Counted from the first letter of the stretch, positions 1 to 11,010 are shown. The stretch is DNA of 64,000 nucleotides from Rhodospirillales bacterium (GCA_025359905.1 JANYDF010000135.1:1-64000); one strand, 5' to 3'. Notes: generated by a model not told the origin, from the sequence alone. Numbers and translations: made by a program.

Positions 1-1
1 C

Positions 2-1183
2 CCCCCCCCCCCCCGGCCCTGCGGCGCGCTTGCGGTTGCGCTCGCGGCGGCCATCCTCGTAGCCGTTCCGGCCAGCGCTGCGCCATTCGTGCCAGTCGAT
101 GACAGCGAAGTTCTCGAACAACTGCCGCAAGCCGGTAACAGCGCCGCGCGCGCGCTGCGCCATCTACATCAGCAGTTGGCACATGATCCGTCCAATCTCG
201 AACTGGCGCTGCGCATCGCCAAACTCGACCTCGACGAAGGCCGCACGCTGGCCGATCCGCGCTATCTGGGCCGCGCCGAAGCGGCACTGGCAGCCTGGCC
301 AGACGCGGCGGACGCACCCGCCAGCGTGCTGCTGCTGCGCGCCGTGCTGCGCCAAAGCACCCACGACTTCGCCGCCGCCCGCGCCGGTTTGGCGCGCGTG
401 CTGCAGCAGGAGCCGCGTAACGCCCAGGCTTGGCTGACCCGCGCGACGATCGAGACGGTGGAAGCCAACTACCAAGCCGCCCTGGCCGATTGCGGCAAAC
501 TGGCGCTGCTGGATATGGGCTTGTCGCCCATTGTTTGCACCGCCTCGGTCATCAGCCTCACCGGCCATGCCGTTGTAGCGCTGGCGGCGTTGCAGGTGGC
601 CGTGCGGCAAAATGCCGCTGAACCGGACGCCGTCCGGCTGTGGGCCGCCACCGTGACTGCCGAATTGGCGGCACGGCTTGGGCAAACCGCGCTGGCTGAG
701 GCCCGCTTCGCCGATGCGCGGCGGCTCGGCCCGGCAGATGCCTATCTGCTCGGTGCCTACGCCGACTTCCTGCTCGACCAGCAGCGCCCGGCCGAAGTGG
801 TGGCGTTGTTGCACGCACAGACCCGCGCCGACCCACTGCTGCTGCGCCTGGCACTGGCCGAGACCGCGTTGCAGCAGCCGGACGCCGCCGCCCATATCGC
901 CGATTTACAGTCCCGCTTCGATACCGCGCGGCTGCGCGGGGAGACCATCCATCGCCGCGAGGAAGCTCGCTTCACGCTGTTCTTGCTGCACAATCCAGCC
1001 GAAGCGCTGCGGCTGGCGCAGGCCAACTGGCAGGTGCAGCGCGAACCGGCAGACGCCCGCATTCTGCTGGAAGCGGCCAGCGCCGCCGGGCAGCCCGCGC
1101 AAGCGGCGGCGGTGGCCGATTGGGTGCGGACCAACCGCGTCGAAGACATCGCACTTCACCGCCTGCTGCCCCCCACTCTCTGA
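2..1183 (+). CDS. Exported TPR-repeat protein, 5' truncated
   Basis: The frame is open to the left window edge. No ATG, GTG or TTG occurs before the GTG at 89, yet the codons from about 29 to 88 encode an Ala/Leu/Val-rich hydrophobic stretch ending PASAAPF. This looks like the core and cleavage site of a Sec signal peptide, so the true start lies off the window and GTG 89 is probably not the start. The mature part (over 360 residues) is Ala/Leu-rich helical repeats of TPR type. The HupE/UreJ-like gene starts 12 bases after the stop and is probably co-transcribed. Its role is probably protein-protein interaction in the periplasm; the partner is unknown. Confidence 0.7.
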   Translation, partial: PPPPRPCGALAVALAAAILVAVPASAAPFVPVDDSEVLEQLPQAGNSAARALRHLHQQLAHDPSNLELALRIAKLDLDEGRTLADPRYLGRAEAALAAWPDAADAPASVLLLRAVLRQSTHDFAAARAGLARVLQQEPRNAQAWLTRATIETVEANYQAALADCGKLALLDMGLSPIVCTASVISLTGHAVVALAALQVAVRQNAAEPDAVRLWAATVTAELAARLGQTALAEARFADARRLGPADAYLLGAYADFLLDQQRPAEVVALLHAQTRADPLLLRLALAETALQQPDAAAHIADLQSRFDTARLRGETIHRREEARFTLFLLHNPAEALRLAQANWQVQREPADARILLEAASAAGQPAQAAAVADWVRTNRVEDIALHRLLPPTL

Positions 1184-1195
1184 CAGGTGCACGCC

Positions 1196-2353
1196 ATGAT
1201 CCGCCGATTCCGGCTGCGGATGCTGCTTATCGCCACGCTGCTCGGACTGCTGAGCAGCGGCGCGTGGGCGCATAGTTCCAGCAACAGCTATTTGACCATC
1301 GATGCGCGGGGCTCGGTGCTGACCGTGCAATGGTCCGTCGCCTTGCGCGATCTGGACTACGCGGTCGGCATCGATACCGGCGGCGCCGGTGCGATCACGT
1401 GGGGTATGCTGCGCGAGCACGAAGCGGCAATCGACGCCTACGCGCTGGCGCGGCTTCGGCTGAGCGCGGACGGCGCGAACTGCCCGCCCGGCCCGGTCAC
1501 GCATCTTGCCGACCGGCTGAGCGATGGTGCCTATGCGGTGCTGCGATTTCAGGCCCTCTGCCCGGCCGCCCCGCGCCAGCTTGGCGTGGGCTATTCGCTG
1601 CTGTTCGACCTCGACCCGCAGCATCGCGGGCTGCTGCGCCTGACCTTCGACGGCACCGTGCACGCGCTGGCGCTGTCGCCCGCCCAGCCAACGGCGGAGT
1701 TCGACCAGCGTCCCGGCCTCAGCGCCACGTTTAGCGGGTTCTTCCTTGCGGGTATGGAGCACCTGCTGACCGGCGCCGACCACATGCTGTTCGTCGGGTT
1801 GCTGCTGGTGCCAGCCATGCTGCGGCGCCGCCCGGCGGCCACCGGCGCCTTCTCGCGCTGGGATGCCGCCCCCAGTTTTGCCCCGGCATTCTGGGAAGCG
1901 GTGCGGGTGCTCAGCGCCTTCACCGTGTCGCACGCCCTCACGCTCAGCAGCGCGGTGCTGGGGTACGTGCATGCGCCAGCGCAGATGATCGAGGCGGGCA
2001 TAGCCTTGACCATCCTGATCACTGCCATCGACAACATCTGGCACGTGCTGCCGGGGCCGCGCTTGTGGCTTGGCTTCGGCTTCGGGCTGATCCATGGCTT
2101 CGGCTTCGCCAATGCGCTCGGGCCGCTCGATCTGCCGCCCGGCCAATTGGCGGTGGCGCTGCTGGCGTTCAATCTGGGGCTGGAGGCCGCACAGGTCGGG
2201 CTGGCGGCGCTGGTGCTGCCCGCCGGATTTCTCGCCCGCCATACCGCCGCCTACCGGCAGCGCGTGCTGCCCGGCGTGTCGTGCGCGGCGGGGCTGCTCG
2301 CCCTGGCATGGTTCGCCGACCGGGCGGGCGGCTGGCAAATCATGCCGTTTTGA
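1196..2353 (+). CDS. HupE/UreJ-family membrane protein
   Basis: About 385 residues. An N-terminal signal/anchor ([19 protein letters not shown]) precedes a soluble region of about 150 residues. The C-terminal half has six or so hydrophobic segments with family-like features: [26 protein letters not shown] and [11 protein letters not shown], carrying paired His/Asp residues suited to a metal. HupE/UreJ proteins are linked to nickel or other metal uptake, but this long exported-domain subtype has no proven substrate. ATG 1196 is preferred over GTG 1187 because ACAGG lies just ahead of it. The gene follows the TPR gene directly. The family call is firm and the function is open. Confidence 0.75.
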   Translation: MIRRFRLRMLLIATLLGLLSSGAWAHSSSNSYLTIDARGSVLTVQWSVALRDLDYAVGIDTGGAGAITWGMLREHEAAIDAYALARLRLSADGANCPPGPVTHLADRLSDGAYAVLRFQALCPAAPRQLGVGYSLLFDLDPQHRGLLRLTFDGTVHALALSPAQPTAEFDQRPGLSATFSGFFLAGMEHLLTGADHMLFVGLLLVPAMLRRRPAATGAFSRWDAAPSFAPAFWEAVRVLSAFTVSHALTLSSAVLGYVHAPAQMIEAGIALTILITAIDNIWHVLPGPRLWLGFGFGLIHGFGFANALGPLDLPPGQLAVALLAFNLGLEAAQVGLAALVLPAGFLARHTAAYRQRVLPGVSCAAGLLALAWFADRAGGWQIMPF

Positions 2354-2451
2354 ACGCGCTGCGGGTACGCCACGAAGCCTTAAGGAATTGGCCGTATTCC
2401 ATTGGCCGCAACGCCAGACAGCGGCGTTCGGTCAACGGGGCAGATCCGGCA

Positions 2452-4695
2452 ATGAAACTCTTCAATCGACTCTCGCTGCGCGTTGGCCCCCGGCTGGGCC
2501 TGGCCGCATTGTGGTTCTTGTTCCCTGCCGGGTATCTGATATGGTTGCTCACGGCGGCGCAGAATGCCGGTATCGACTTCGCCAGCAAGGAACTCGATGG
2601 CGCGCGGCTTCTGCGCGGCCTGATCGCGGTGCAGTCCGCCACCGAGCAGGCCGTGCTGGACAACACGGCGTTGCCCGCCGCGCAATTGGACCGTTTGCGT
2701 CAGGTCCAGTCCGATGCGGCCGAGCGTTTGGGCCTGGATGCCGCCGCCGCCGCGACCGCGCGCGCGCTGGCAGGCGCCGACAGACCCGCCGCCCAGGCAA
2801 AGCTGCGCGACCTGATCGCCATGCTGGGCAACAATTCCAACCAGATTCTCGATAATGTGCTGGATAGCTATTACCTGACCGATGTGGTGCTGAACCGGCT
2901 GCCCGACCTGCTCGACCGCATCACCGGGGTGGCGGCTGGCGCGCCGGCGGCGGGCAGCGACATGGCGGCGCAGGCGAAATTCCTGGAAAGCGCCGGCGGA
3001 CTGGCCAGCGTGCTGGACGGCCTGAACGGGTCGATTGGCTCGGCGATGGAACACAATACCGACGCGTCGCTGAAAGCCGCGCTGGACGCTGCGTCCACCA
3101 ATTTGCGCGCTGCCGCCGCCACATTCAGCGCTTCGCTGCAAGCACCGGGCGGCAAACCGGATGCGCGCGGCCTGATAGCGCAAGCCAGCAAGTTCGCCGA
3201 TCTTGCCGCCGCCGAACTCGACCGCTTGCTCAGCGAGCGGGTCGCAGCTCTGGAATTCGCCGAGTTGCGCTACTTCGTGGTGACCGGGGCGCTGTTCCTG
3301 CTCGCGGCTGGCGCTGTGCTGCTGGTGGCGTGGCGCAGCGTGATCCGCCCACTTGCGGCGCTGACGCAAACCACCACCAAACTGGCGGCCGGGCAACTGG
3401 ATGCCGAAGTGCCGGACAGCACGGGGCGGGACGAACTCGGCGACCTCGCGCGGGCGCTCACGGTGTTCAAGGCCGCTTTGCAGGAAAACCAAGCGCGGCA
3501 AGCGGCGGTGGCGCGTGATGCCGACGGCCGCAAGGAGCGGCAGGAGACGATGGAAACGCTGGCGCGCGACTTTAAGCAGGCCATGAGCGGCCAGTTGAAA
3601 ATGGTCGCCGAGGAAGCCTTGGCGCTGCGCCAGACGGCGGGCGAACTGGCCGCACGGGCCGAGCGCACCACCGCCAATTCCGGCGTGGTGGAAAACAGCG
3701 CCACGGTGGCAACCCAAAACGCTGAAACCGTCGCCGCCGCTACCGAGGAACTTGCCGCCTCCAGCCGCGAAATTGCCTCGCAGATCGCCACCGCCGCGCG
3801 CGCCACGCAAGGCGTGGTGGAGCAGGCGGAACTGGCCCGATCCTTGGTGGACGAACTCACCAAGGTGATGGCGGGCACATCGCAAGTGGTCGACTTCATC
3901 GGTGGCATCGCCCGGCAGACCAATCTGCTGGCGCTGAACGCCACCATTGAGGCGGCGCGGGCCGGTGAGGCGGGCAAAGGTTTCGCCGTGGTGGCGCAGG
4001 AAGTGAAAACACTGGCCACGCAAACCGCGAATGCCACCAGCGACATCGGCGGCCGGTTGGGTGCTGTCGGCAAGTCGGCCACCGATGCCGCGCGGATCAT
4101 TCGCGGAATGGCCGATCTGGTGCGCGATGTGGAGGCCAGCAGCGGCGCCATCGCGGCGGCGGTGAGCCAACAGAACGCCGCCACCAACGAAATCAGCCGC
4201 AGCGTGCATGAATCGGCGCGTTGCACCAGCGCCGTGTCCGAAGGCATCGCCACCGTGCGGAGCGACGCCGGCGACACCGGCACGTCGGCGACGCTGCTGC
4301 TGGAATCAGCCACCGAGATGTCCGGGCAGGCGCAGCGGTTGCGCGAGGAGGTGGAAAATTTCCTCGACGCCATGACCCGCAACAACGAGCGCCGCCACTA
4401 TCCGCGTTTCGATCTGGCACGCGCGGTGACGCTCACGCAGCGCGGCGGCGCCGCTCTGCCGGGCAAGCTCGTCAACATCTCCAGCAATGGCGTGGCAATC
4501 ATCAGTGAGGCCGAGTGGCGGGTCGGCCAGGAAGTGACTGTCAGCGGCCTGACGCGCGAGCCGCTACCGGGACGCACGGTGAATGCGCGCGACGGCATGG
4601 TGCACATCCAGTTTCGCAATGATCGGACAACCCAGGCCGCCCTCGATGTGTTCCTGGAGGAACATGTCAACGCCACTACACGGCTGGCGGCCTAA
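2452..4695 (+). CDS. Methyl-accepting chemotaxis protein with C-terminal PilZ domain
   Basis: 747 residues from ATG 2452 ([12 protein letters not shown]). One TM helix near residues 15-35 is followed by a helical periplasmic sensor region to about 265, a second TM at about 270-295, a HAMP domain to about 350, and the signalling coiled coil. The hairpin tip contains the receptor signature ([20 protein letters not shown]). After residue 645 comes a PilZ domain with both c-di-GMP motifs: the arginine motif RRHYPR and NISSNG, which fits D/NxSxxG. It therefore probably couples a periplasmic signal and cytoplasmic c-di-GMP to CheA. No che genes are near. The stop shares CTAA with the convergent exporter gene. 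Confidence 0.9.
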   Translation: MKLFNRLSLRVGPRLGLAALWFLFPAGYLIWLLTAAQNAGIDFASKELDGARLLRGLIAVQSATEQAVLDNTALPAAQLDRLRQVQSDAAERLGLDAAAAATARALAGADRPAAQAKLRDLIAMLGNNSNQILDNVLDSYYLTDVVLNRLPDLLDRITGVAAGAPAAGSDMAAQAKFLESAGGLASVLDGLNGSIGSAMEHNTDASLKAALDAASTNLRAAAATFSASLQAPGGKPDARGLIAQASKFADLAAAELDRLLSERVAALEFAELRYFVVTGALFLLAAGAVLLVAWRSVIRPLAALTQTTTKLAAGQLDAEVPDSTGRDELGDLARALTVFKAALQENQARQAAVARDADGRKERQETMETLARDFKQAMSGQLKMVAEEALALRQTAGELAARAERTTANSGVVENSATVATQNAETVAAATEELAASSREIASQIATAARATQGVVEQAELARSLVDELTKVMAGTSQVVDFIGGIARQTNLLALNATIEAARAGEAGKGFAVVAQEVKTLATQTANATSDIGGRLGAVGKSATDAARIIRGMADLVRDVEASSGAIAAAVSQQNAATNEISRSVHESARCTSAVSEGIATVRSDAGDTGTSATLLLESATEMSGQAQRLREEVENFLDAMTRNNERRHYPRFDLARAVTLTQRGGAALPGKLVNISSNGVAIISEAEWRVGQEVTVSGLTREPLPGRTVNARDGMVHIQFRNDRTTQAALDVFLEEHVNATTRLAA

Positions 4696-5792
4696 CTCAC
4701 CACGCGGCGCACCGCCACCCAGGCGGCGGCGAAGCAGGCCAAACCGATCACCGCCATGGGCCAAGCAGCGTGCAGGGCGATGCTGGCGGGCATCTCCTGC
4801 AAGAATATCCCGCGCGTTATCACCATCATCCAGCGCACCGGATCGGCGCGGCCCAGCAACTCAACAATGGCGGGCATGTTTTCGACCGGCGCTGCATAAC
4901 CGGACAGCACCACCATCGGCGAGGCCAGCACGAACACGCCCAGCATCGCCTGTTGCTGGGTGTGCGCGATGGAGGAAATCACCAATCCGATCCCAACGCC
5001 CGCCAGCATGTAGATGGCCAGCAATGCTTCCAGCAGCGGCAGGTTCCCGAGCAATGGCACGCGAAACCACACGCAAGTAACGATGATCACGATATTGGCG
5101 TTGATCAGCCCGACCACGGCACCCGGCAGCGCCTTGCCGATCAGGATTTCCGCCGGGCGCAGCGGCGTGACCAGCAGTTGCTCGAACGTGCCCAGTTCCC
5201 GCTCACGCGCCAGCGAAAGGGCGCTGACCAGCATCGCCATCAGCACCGACAGCACCGCGACCAAGCCGGGCAGGATGAACCACTGGCTGGACAAATTCGG
5301 ATTGAACCAATCGCGCACCAGCAGCGCAGCGGGCGCCGCCCGGCTCTTGGACATCTCAGCCGCGAACGTAGCGACGATGCTGGTGGCGTAGCCGTTGGCC
5401 AGCAGCGCGGTGTTGGACCGCCGCGCGTCGAGAAGCAATTGCGGATGCGCGGTGCGCCCGGCCAGCACATCGGCGGAGAAATTCTGCGGCACATGCAGTA
5501 CCGCTGCCGCGTCCTTGGCGTCGATGGCGGCTGCCGCTTGCGCCGGATTGTCGATGCTGAGCGCCACGCGAAACGCCGGGGAGCCGGCAAAGCGGCGCAC
5601 CAGTTCGGCGGATTGCGCGCCGTTATCCTCGTTCCAGATGCCAAGCGGCAAGTTGGTGACGTCGTAGCTGGCGGCGTGGGCGAACAGCACTACCTGGATC
5701 AGCGGCGGGATCAGGACAACAAAGCGCGTCTTGCGGTCCTTCCACAGCCCGGCAAGCTCTTTCCACATCAGCGCCGCGATGCGTCCGAACAT
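4692..5792 (-). CDS. ABC-2 type exporter permease (YbhR-like)
   Basis: 366 residues. The layout is that of ABC-2 permeases with a large extracytoplasmic loop: an N-terminal TM around residues 23-40, a periplasmic domain of about 140 residues, then five or six TM helices with [16 protein letters not shown] before the third, typical of the YbhS/YbhR/YhhJ group. It is the last gene of a four-gene operon (HlyD, double ATPase, permease, permease), and one base separates it from the upstream permease. The two permeases probably form a heterodimer. Substrates of such systems are drugs, cations or toxic organics; none can be assigned here. Confidence 0.88.
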   Translation of the reverse strand: MFGRIAALMWKELAGLWKDRKTRFVVLIPPLIQVVLFAHAASYDVTNLPLGIWNEDNGAQSAELVRRFAGSPAFRVALSIDNPAQAAAAIDAKDAAAVLHVPQNFSADVLAGRTAHPQLLLDARRSNTALLANGYATSIVATFAAEMSKSRAAPAALLVRDWFNPNLSSQWFILPGLVAVLSVLMAMLVSALSLARERELGTFEQLLVTPLRPAEILIGKALPGAVVGLINANIVIIVTCVWFRVPLLGNLPLLEALLAIYMLAGVGIGLVISSIAHTQQQAMLGVFVLASPMVVLSGYAAPVENMPAIVELLGRADPVRWMMVITRGIFLQEMPASIALHAAWPMAVIGLACFAAAWVAVRRVVS

Positions 5793-5793
5793 C

Positions 5794-6918
5794 TCAGTCG
5801 AGCCTGCGGCGGGTCACCGCCAGCGTGGCCACCATCGCCAGCGCCGCTGCGGCCGCGAGGCCGGCCAGATTGGGCAGCAGCACCGGCCATACGTCGCCCG
5901 CCAGGAACTGGGTTTGCAGAATGGACACCAGATAACGGGCGGGCACCGCGTAGGTCAGCCATTGCAGCCACCACGGCATCGAGGCGATGTCGAACAACAT
6001 GCCGGACAGCATCATCGCCGGCATCATGGTGGTGAGAAACGCCACCTGCGAGGCAACGAACTGGTTGCGCGCCACGGTGGAAATCAGCAGCCCGAGGCCC
6101 AGCGCGAAGATCATGAACAGCGATGCCGCCGGGGCCAGCGCCAGCAGGCTGCCGCGAAACGGCAATTGAAACAGCGTCACCGCCATCGCCACTGACAGCG
6201 CCATGCTGCCGATGCCCAGCACGAAATAGCAACCTAGCTTGGCCAATATCAGTTCGCCCATCTTGGCAGGCGATGCCAGCATGCTTTCCATCGTGCCGCG
6301 CTCCCACTCGCGCGCCACGATCAGCGCGGTCAGCAGTGTGCCGCTCATGGTCATCACCAGCGCGATCACGCCGGGCACGATGGCGTCGGCGGAGCGCAGT
6401 TCCGGGTTGAACCAATAGCGGTGTTGCAGATCGACGCCGCCGGGCTGCGGCAACCGCCGCTCGCGCACCTCGCCGCCCATCCACGCGGCCAGCGCACCGG
6501 AGGTGTAGCCTTCCAGCAGGCGGGCGGTGTTGGGATCGGTGGCGTTGATGTCCAGCGCCAAACCCGCCGGAGCCCCGCCGCGCCGATGCAGATGCGGGGC
6601 GAAATCCTCGCGCGCCACCAGGATGCCGCGCACCGCGCCGCGCGCCAGCGCCGCCTCGGCGGCCGGCATGTTCGGCAACAGCAATGGGTCGAGATACGGC
6701 GAGGCCTGCAACGCTTGCAGCATGCCGCGCACGGTCTCGTCCGGTGCGGTAGCAACCACCGCGAGGCTGACTTGCCGGGCGTCGAACGAGATGCCGAAGC
6801 CGTTGACCAGCATCAGCACGATAGGCAGCAGAAAGGCGATCAGAATGGCGGACGGGTCGCGCAGGATCTGCTTGATCTCCTTGCGCGCCAGCCCGCGCAG
6901 CCGTTGCGCGGCGCTCAT
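5794..6918 (-). CDS. ABC-2 type exporter permease (YbhS-like)
   Basis: 374 residues with the same architecture as its neighbour: TM1 near residues 24-42 (AILIAFLLPIVLMLVNG), a periplasmic domain to about 180, then TM helices with REWERGTMESMLASP and a C-terminal membrane block ending RRRLD. The start ATG overlaps the stop of the double ATPase (ATGA), implying translational coupling. With the downstream permease it should form the membrane channel of a tripartite exporter whose periplasmic adaptor is the HlyD protein of this operon. Confidence 0.88.
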   Translation of the reverse strand: MSAAQRLRGLARKEIKQILRDPSAILIAFLLPIVLMLVNGFGISFDARQVSLAVVATAPDETVRGMLQALQASPYLDPLLLPNMPAAEAALARGAVRGILVAREDFAPHLHRRGGAPAGLALDINATDPNTARLLEGYTSGALAAWMGGEVRERRLPQPGGVDLQHRYWFNPELRSADAIVPGVIALVMTMSGTLLTALIVAREWERGTMESMLASPAKMGELILAKLGCYFVLGIGSMALSVAMAVTLFQLPFRGSLLALAPAASLFMIFALGLGLLISTVARNQFVASQVAFLTTMMPAMMLSGMLFDIASMPWWLQWLTYAVPARYLVSILQTQFLAGDVWPVLLPNLAGLAAAAALAMVATLAVTRRRLD

Positions 6919-8645
6919 GCGGCCAGCCTTTCCGGCGGCACTTGGCCGACCAGTGCGATGAACGCGTCCTCCAGCGTTGGGTCCGGCAATTCGGCTGAGC
7001 GGGCGCGCTCGCGCAGTTCAGCCGGAGTGCCGGTGGCAATCAGCCGCCCTGCGTTCACGATGGCGAGGCGGTCGCAGTATTCCGCCTCGTCCATGAAATG
7101 GCTGGTCACCAGCACCGCGACCCCGGCATCGGCCAGTGCCCCGATGCGCCGCCAGAAGGCGCGCCTAGCCAACGGATCGACGCCCGAGGTCGGCTCATCG
7201 AGGAACAGAATGTCCGGGCCGTGCAGCAGCGCCGCCGCCAAGGCAAGACGTTGCTTCACGCCGAGCGGCAGGTCGCCGGACACGGTATCGGCCACCTCAC
7301 GCAATTCGAAGCGGTCGAATGCCTGCGCGATGGCCAGCTCGCGCTGGGCGCGGTCCAAGCCATAGACCCGGGCGAAGAAGCGCAAGTTTTCGCGGGCGGA
7401 GAGCTCGGCATACAGCGAAAAGCGTTGCGCCATGTAGCCGATGCGGGCGCGTGCCTCGGCGGGGGCTTGCAACAAATCCTGCCCGGCCACCCGCGCGCTG
7501 CCGGCGCTGGGGCGCAGCAGACCGCACAACATGCGAAACGTGGTGGACTTGCCGGCACCATTGGGGCCGAGCAGCCCGAAAATCTCGCCTGGCGCGACAG
7601 TGAAACTCACATGGTCCACGGCGGTAAAATCGCCGAAGCGGCGCACCAGCCCAGCGACTTCGATGGCCGGTTGCGCGCTGGCCGGGCGGGCGGGCGGTGC
7701 CAGAAACGGGGCGTTGGTTTGCGGTTCCTTGGCGGCGATGGCGTCGAGAAACCCGTCCTCGAAACGCGGTGCCGCTGGGCGCAACGCCGTGCCGCCGAGT
7801 GCTGCCGCATCCGGGACGGCTGCATCACGTTGCAAAACGATGCGAATGGCAGCGCCTTCCACCACCGCATCCAGTACTGCCTTGTCGGCCCCGGCCCGCT
7901 GGGCGGCGGCACGGCGGGTCGCGGCCTGCGCATCAAGCCGGAACACGCGGCCTTGCAGCGGTGCCAAGAAGGTTTCCGGTGGCGCATCCGCCAGCAACGC
8001 GCCCTGGTGCAGCAGCAGCACCCGGCCGCAGCGCGCCGCTTCGTCCTGATAGGCGGTCGCCCACACCACGCCCATGCCATCGGCGCGGCCTTCGTCCAGC
8101 ATCGCCGCGACAATGGCCCACAACTCTCGGCGCGACGCCGGATCGACGCCGACCGACGGCTCGTCCAGCAGCAGCAAGCGCGGCCTAGCCAGCAACGCGC
8201 AGGCTAGGCCGAGCTTCTGCTTCATGCCGCCGGACAATTGCCCGGCGAGCCGCGCGGTAAAGCGAGTCAGCCCGGTAAAATGCAGCAGCCGCTCGGTGCG
8301 CACCGCCCGCGTGTCACGATCCAGGCCATGCAGATCGGCGAACAAATCCAGGTTTTCCGCCACGCTGAGGTCTTCGTACAGGCCGAAACGCTGTGGCATG
8401 TAGCCGATGAACGGATGGGCAGCGGCGGCATTGCGCAGCATGTCGAAGCCCATCACCTCGACCTGCCCGGCCTCGGGCCGCAGCAGCCCGGCCAGCAGCC
8501 GCAGCAGCGTGGTTTTGCCCGCGCCATCCGGCCCGACCAGACCGGTGATGATGCCGGGTTGGATTTCGGCCGAGATACCAAGCAGCGCCTTACGGCCCTT
8601 GAAGCTGTGCCGCAGGCCGGTGAACCGGGCGAGCGGGCGGCTCAT
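6915..8645 (-). CDS. Double-domain ABC exporter ATPase (YbhF-like)
   Basis: 576 residues containing two nucleotide-binding domains in one chain. NBD1 has Walker A GPDGAGKTT, signature LSGGMKQK and LLLLDEPS. NBD2, from about residue 330, has Walker A GPNGAGKST and ILFLDEPT, but its signature reads LPLGVKQR instead of LSGGQ. That loss is also usual in YbhF-type ATPases, so one of the two composite sites is probably degenerate. The ATG overlaps the HlyD stop and the gene's own stop overlaps the next ATG, so the operon is tightly coupled. Confidence 0.92.
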   Translation of the reverse strand: MSRPLARFTGLRHSFKGRKALLGISAEIQPGIITGLVGPDGAGKTTLLRLLAGLLRPEAGQVEVMGFDMLRNAAAAHPFIGYMPQRFGLYEDLSVAENLDLFADLHGLDRDTRAVRTERLLHFTGLTRFTARLAGQLSGGMKQKLGLACALLARPRLLLLDEPSVGVDPASRRELWAIVAAMLDEGRADGMGVVWATAYQDEAARCGRVLLLHQGALLADAPPETFLAPLQGRVFRLDAQAATRRAAAQRAGADKAVLDAVVEGAAIRIVLQRDAAVPDAAALGGTALRPAAPRFEDGFLDAIAAKEPQTNAPFLAPPARPASAQPAIEVAGLVRRFGDFTAVDHVSFTVAPGEIFGLLGPNGAGKSTTFRMLCGLLRPSAGSARVAGQDLLQAPAEARARIGYMAQRFSLYAELSARENLRFFARVYGLDRAQRELAIAQAFDRFELREVADTVSGDLPLGVKQRLALAAALLHGPDILFLDEPTSGVDPLARRAFWRRIGALADAGVAVLVTSHFMDEAEYCDRLAIVNAGRLIATGTPAELRERARSAELPDPTLEDAFIALVGQVPPERLAA

Positions 8646-9631
8646 TGCTTCGCGCCGCCACCCAAATCGATGCTGACCGGCTGGCCCTGGCGGATGCCGC
8701 TGTCAGGATTGGTCAGCCGGATACGCAGCCGGTACACCAGTTGCGTGCGCAGGTCCGGCGTTTCGACGGTTTTCGGGGTGAACTCGGCGCTGGGCGACAC
8801 GTAGCCGATGCGGCCCTCGTATGGCTGGCCGGGCCGCCCATCGGTCATCACCCGCACCGCAGCCCCCGGCACCGCGCGGGCCAACAGCGGTTCGGGCACA
8901 AAAGCGCGCACCCAGACCTCGTTGGTCAACGCCACCGAATAGACCGCAGCCCCTGGCAACACCACGGTGCCCGGCTCGATCACCCGCGTCATCACCACGC
9001 CGTCGCTGGTGGCGGTCAGCACGGTCCGCAACACCTGGGTTTGCGCCAGGGCCACCGACGCATCGGCCTCGCGCAACTGGGCGCGGGCGATGTCGATATC
9101 TTCGGCGCGCGGCCCGCTGACCGCTTCGGCCAGCGCCGCCTCGGCCAGCGCGACCTGCGCACTGGCGGTATCCAGGCCCCGGCGGGCATCATCCACCGCC
9201 TGCTTCGGGACGGCGTTGGTTTGCACCAGCGTTTGCTGACGGTCGAAGGTAATTTGCGCGTTGGCCTGCACCGCGCGGGCATTGGCCACCGTGGCGCGCG
9301 CCTGCGCCAAATCCTCAGCCCTTGTGCCGTTCAGCGCCTTGGTCAGCGCCGCCTTGGCGGCATCGCGCCGCGCCTCGGTCAGTGCCAGCGCGTTGCGGTA
9401 GGTGGCAGGGTCGAGTGTTGCGATCGCCTCGCCCGCCTGCACCGGATCGCCTTCGCGCTTGGCCAGCGTCAGCACGGTGCCCTGGCTGTTGAACGCAAGA
9501 TCGACCTGGCGGATTTCGACGTTGCCGTACAGCCGGTCAGCCGGAGCACTGGCGGACAGCCGCTGCCAGCCGGTCCAGCCCAGGCCACCGAGCACGACCA
9601 AGACGGCCACGGCGATAGCGACACGTTTCAT
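8642..9631 (-). CDS. HlyD-family periplasmic adaptor (YbhG-like)
   Basis: 329 residues. An N-terminal membrane anchor (VAIAVAVLVVLGGLGWTGW) is followed by a biotinyl-lipoyl half motif, a long Ala-rich alpha-helical hairpin (about residues 75-185), the second lipoyl half and a beta-barrel domain. This is the membrane fusion protein of the ABC exporter encoded by the three genes downstream and would link the inner-membrane pump to an outer-membrane channel. AGGTAG precedes the ATG. It is the first gene of the transporter operon; the enolase gene lies 72 bases upstream on the same strand. Confidence 0.9.
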   Translation of the reverse strand: MKRVAIAVAVLVVLGGLGWTGWQRLSASAPADRLYGNVEIRQVDLAFNSQGTVLTLAKREGDPVQAGEAIATLDPATYRNALALTEARRDAAKAALTKALNGTRAEDLAQARATVANARAVQANAQITFDRQQTLVQTNAVPKQAVDDARRGLDTASAQVALAEAALAEAVSGPRAEDIDIARAQLREADASVALAQTQVLRTVLTATSDGVVMTRVIEPGTVVLPGAAVYSVALTNEVWVRAFVPEPLLARAVPGAAVRVMTDGRPGQPYEGRIGYVSPSAEFTPKTVETPDLRTQLVYRLRIRLTNPDSGIRQGQPVSIDLGGGAKQ

Positions 9632-9703
9632 TGCAATCTACCTACGAACATCTCAGCCGAGAGGCGGGTTAGGCCGACCGGAGGCGAGCGTCGTTGATAC
9701 ACG

Positions 9704-10942
9704 TCAAGCGGGCGGCGGTGCTGCCGGATCGGCCCAATCGGTATTGGGCAGCAAGGGGAACCAGCCCGGGCGGCCAGGGTCGCGGTCGTACGCGTAGCCG
9801 CCGAGTTCCTTATACAATTCCGCGTATTGCGCTAGCTTGCCCCGGTCCAGAGTCACACCCAGACCCGGCCCCGTCGGCACCGCGATGGCGCCGTTCACGT
9901 AGGGCAGCTTGCCGCCCACGATAATGTCATCGGCCAGATGGTGGTAATGCGCGTCCGCCGCGAAGGCCAGATTGGGCACCACGGCACCCAGATGCAGCAT
10001 GCTGGCCAGTTGAATGCCCAGTTCGCCCGACGAATGCACCGCGATGCCGAGCTGGAAGGTTTCGCACACCCCAGCCGCCTTCACGCAGGCGCGGATGCCG
10101 CCCCAGAACGTGGTGTCGAGCAGGATCACATCCACCGCCGGGTCGAGGATGTTGGCGGCCAGTTGCTCGAAATTGACCACCACGGTGTTGGTCGCCAGCG
10201 GGATTCGCACCGATTTGCGCAGGCGGCGCATGCCGTTCAGGCCCCAGGTGGGGTCTTCGTAATAGTCGTTGTTGAGGTCCTCGATGGCGTGGCCGAAGCG
10301 GATGGCTTCCTCCACGCCCAGCGCCGCGTTGGGGTCGTAGCGCAGCTTGTCCTTGGGGAAGGCGGTGCCGAGGGCGCGGAAGGCTTCCAGTTCGTAATCG
10401 GGCGGGAACACGCCGCCCTTCAGTTTGTGGACGGTGAAGCCGTAGCGTTGCTTCAGGTCCGCCGCGTGCGCCACCAATTGCTCGGCGGTGCGCACCTCGT
10501 GGCGGCCATGCGCGTCCGGGTAGCGGAAGAACAGGTAGCTGGCGAACGGCACCGTTTCCCGCACTTTGCCGCCGAGCAGATCGTGCACCGGCACACCGAG
10601 CGTGTGGCCGCAAATGTCCAGGCAGGCGAACTCCAGCGCCGCATGCATCTGGGTGCGGTTGTTGTACAGGCTGGCGGTCGGGTTGCAGATTTTGTAGCGC
10701 ATGGCTTCGAGCTCGAACGGGTCGTGCCCGATCAGATAACTGCGCAACCCGCGAAACGCTGCCTCGGCGCTTTCGCCGCCGCCGCCCATCTCGCCCAGGC
10801 CGACCAGCCCGGTGTCGGTTTCCACCTCGACCACGGTGCGCACAAAGCGGCCCCAATGCGCGCCGTTGGCGTGGCGCAACGGCGCTTCCAGCGGCATGGT
10901 GACCGTGGTGGCGCGCAGATCGGTGATTTTCGGGCGCCGCAT
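9704..10942 (-). CDS. Enolase-superfamily dehydratase, glucarate dehydratase-like
   Basis: 412 residues with the two-domain enolase fold. Residues matching the glucarate dehydratase subgroup are visible: the KxK base motif in [10 protein letters not shown], metal ligands in YDPNAA and YYEDPT, ATNTVV, and the HSSGE segment that supplies the second base. Members dehydrate hexarate-type acid sugars to keto-deoxy acids using Mg2+. GAGGAG lies seven bases before the ATG. It is divergent from an SDR gene (68-base gap) that may act on the same sugar acid. Substrate assignment from sequence alone is unsafe in this superfamily. Confidence 0.82.
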   Translation of the reverse strand: MRRPKITDLRATTVTMPLEAPLRHANGAHWGRFVRTVVEVETDTGLVGLGEMGGGGESAEAAFRGLRSYLIGHDPFELEAMRYKICNPTASLYNNRTQMHAALEFACLDICGHTLGVPVHDLLGGKVRETVPFASYLFFRYPDAHGRHEVRTAEQLVAHAADLKQRYGFTVHKLKGGVFPPDYELEAFRALGTAFPKDKLRYDPNAALGVEEAIRFGHAIEDLNNDYYEDPTWGLNGMRRLRKSVRIPLATNTVVVNFEQLAANILDPAVDVILLDTTFWGGIRACVKAAGVCETFQLGIAVHSSGELGIQLASMLHLGAVVPNLAFAADAHYHHLADDIIVGGKLPYVNGAIAVPTGPGLGVTLDRGKLAQYAELYKELGGYAYDRDPGRPGWFPLLPNTDWADPAAPPPA

Positions 10943-11010
10943 GGCACGCTCCTCGATTTTGAGCGGCAGACTGGCATGGTAGACTGCGGGCGGGAAAGAG
11001 TGGGGAAACG

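Noticed and set aside
905-2338. Open frame of about 477 codons antisense to the HupE/UreJ-like gene
   Set aside because: The composition is typical of antisense GC-rich frames (Arg, Gln, His, Gly), with no RBS and no recognisable domain.
2380-4209. Open frame of about 609 codons antisense to the PilZ chemoreceptor gene
   Set aside because: Shadow of a long, compositionally biased coding sequence; no motif, no plausible start signal.
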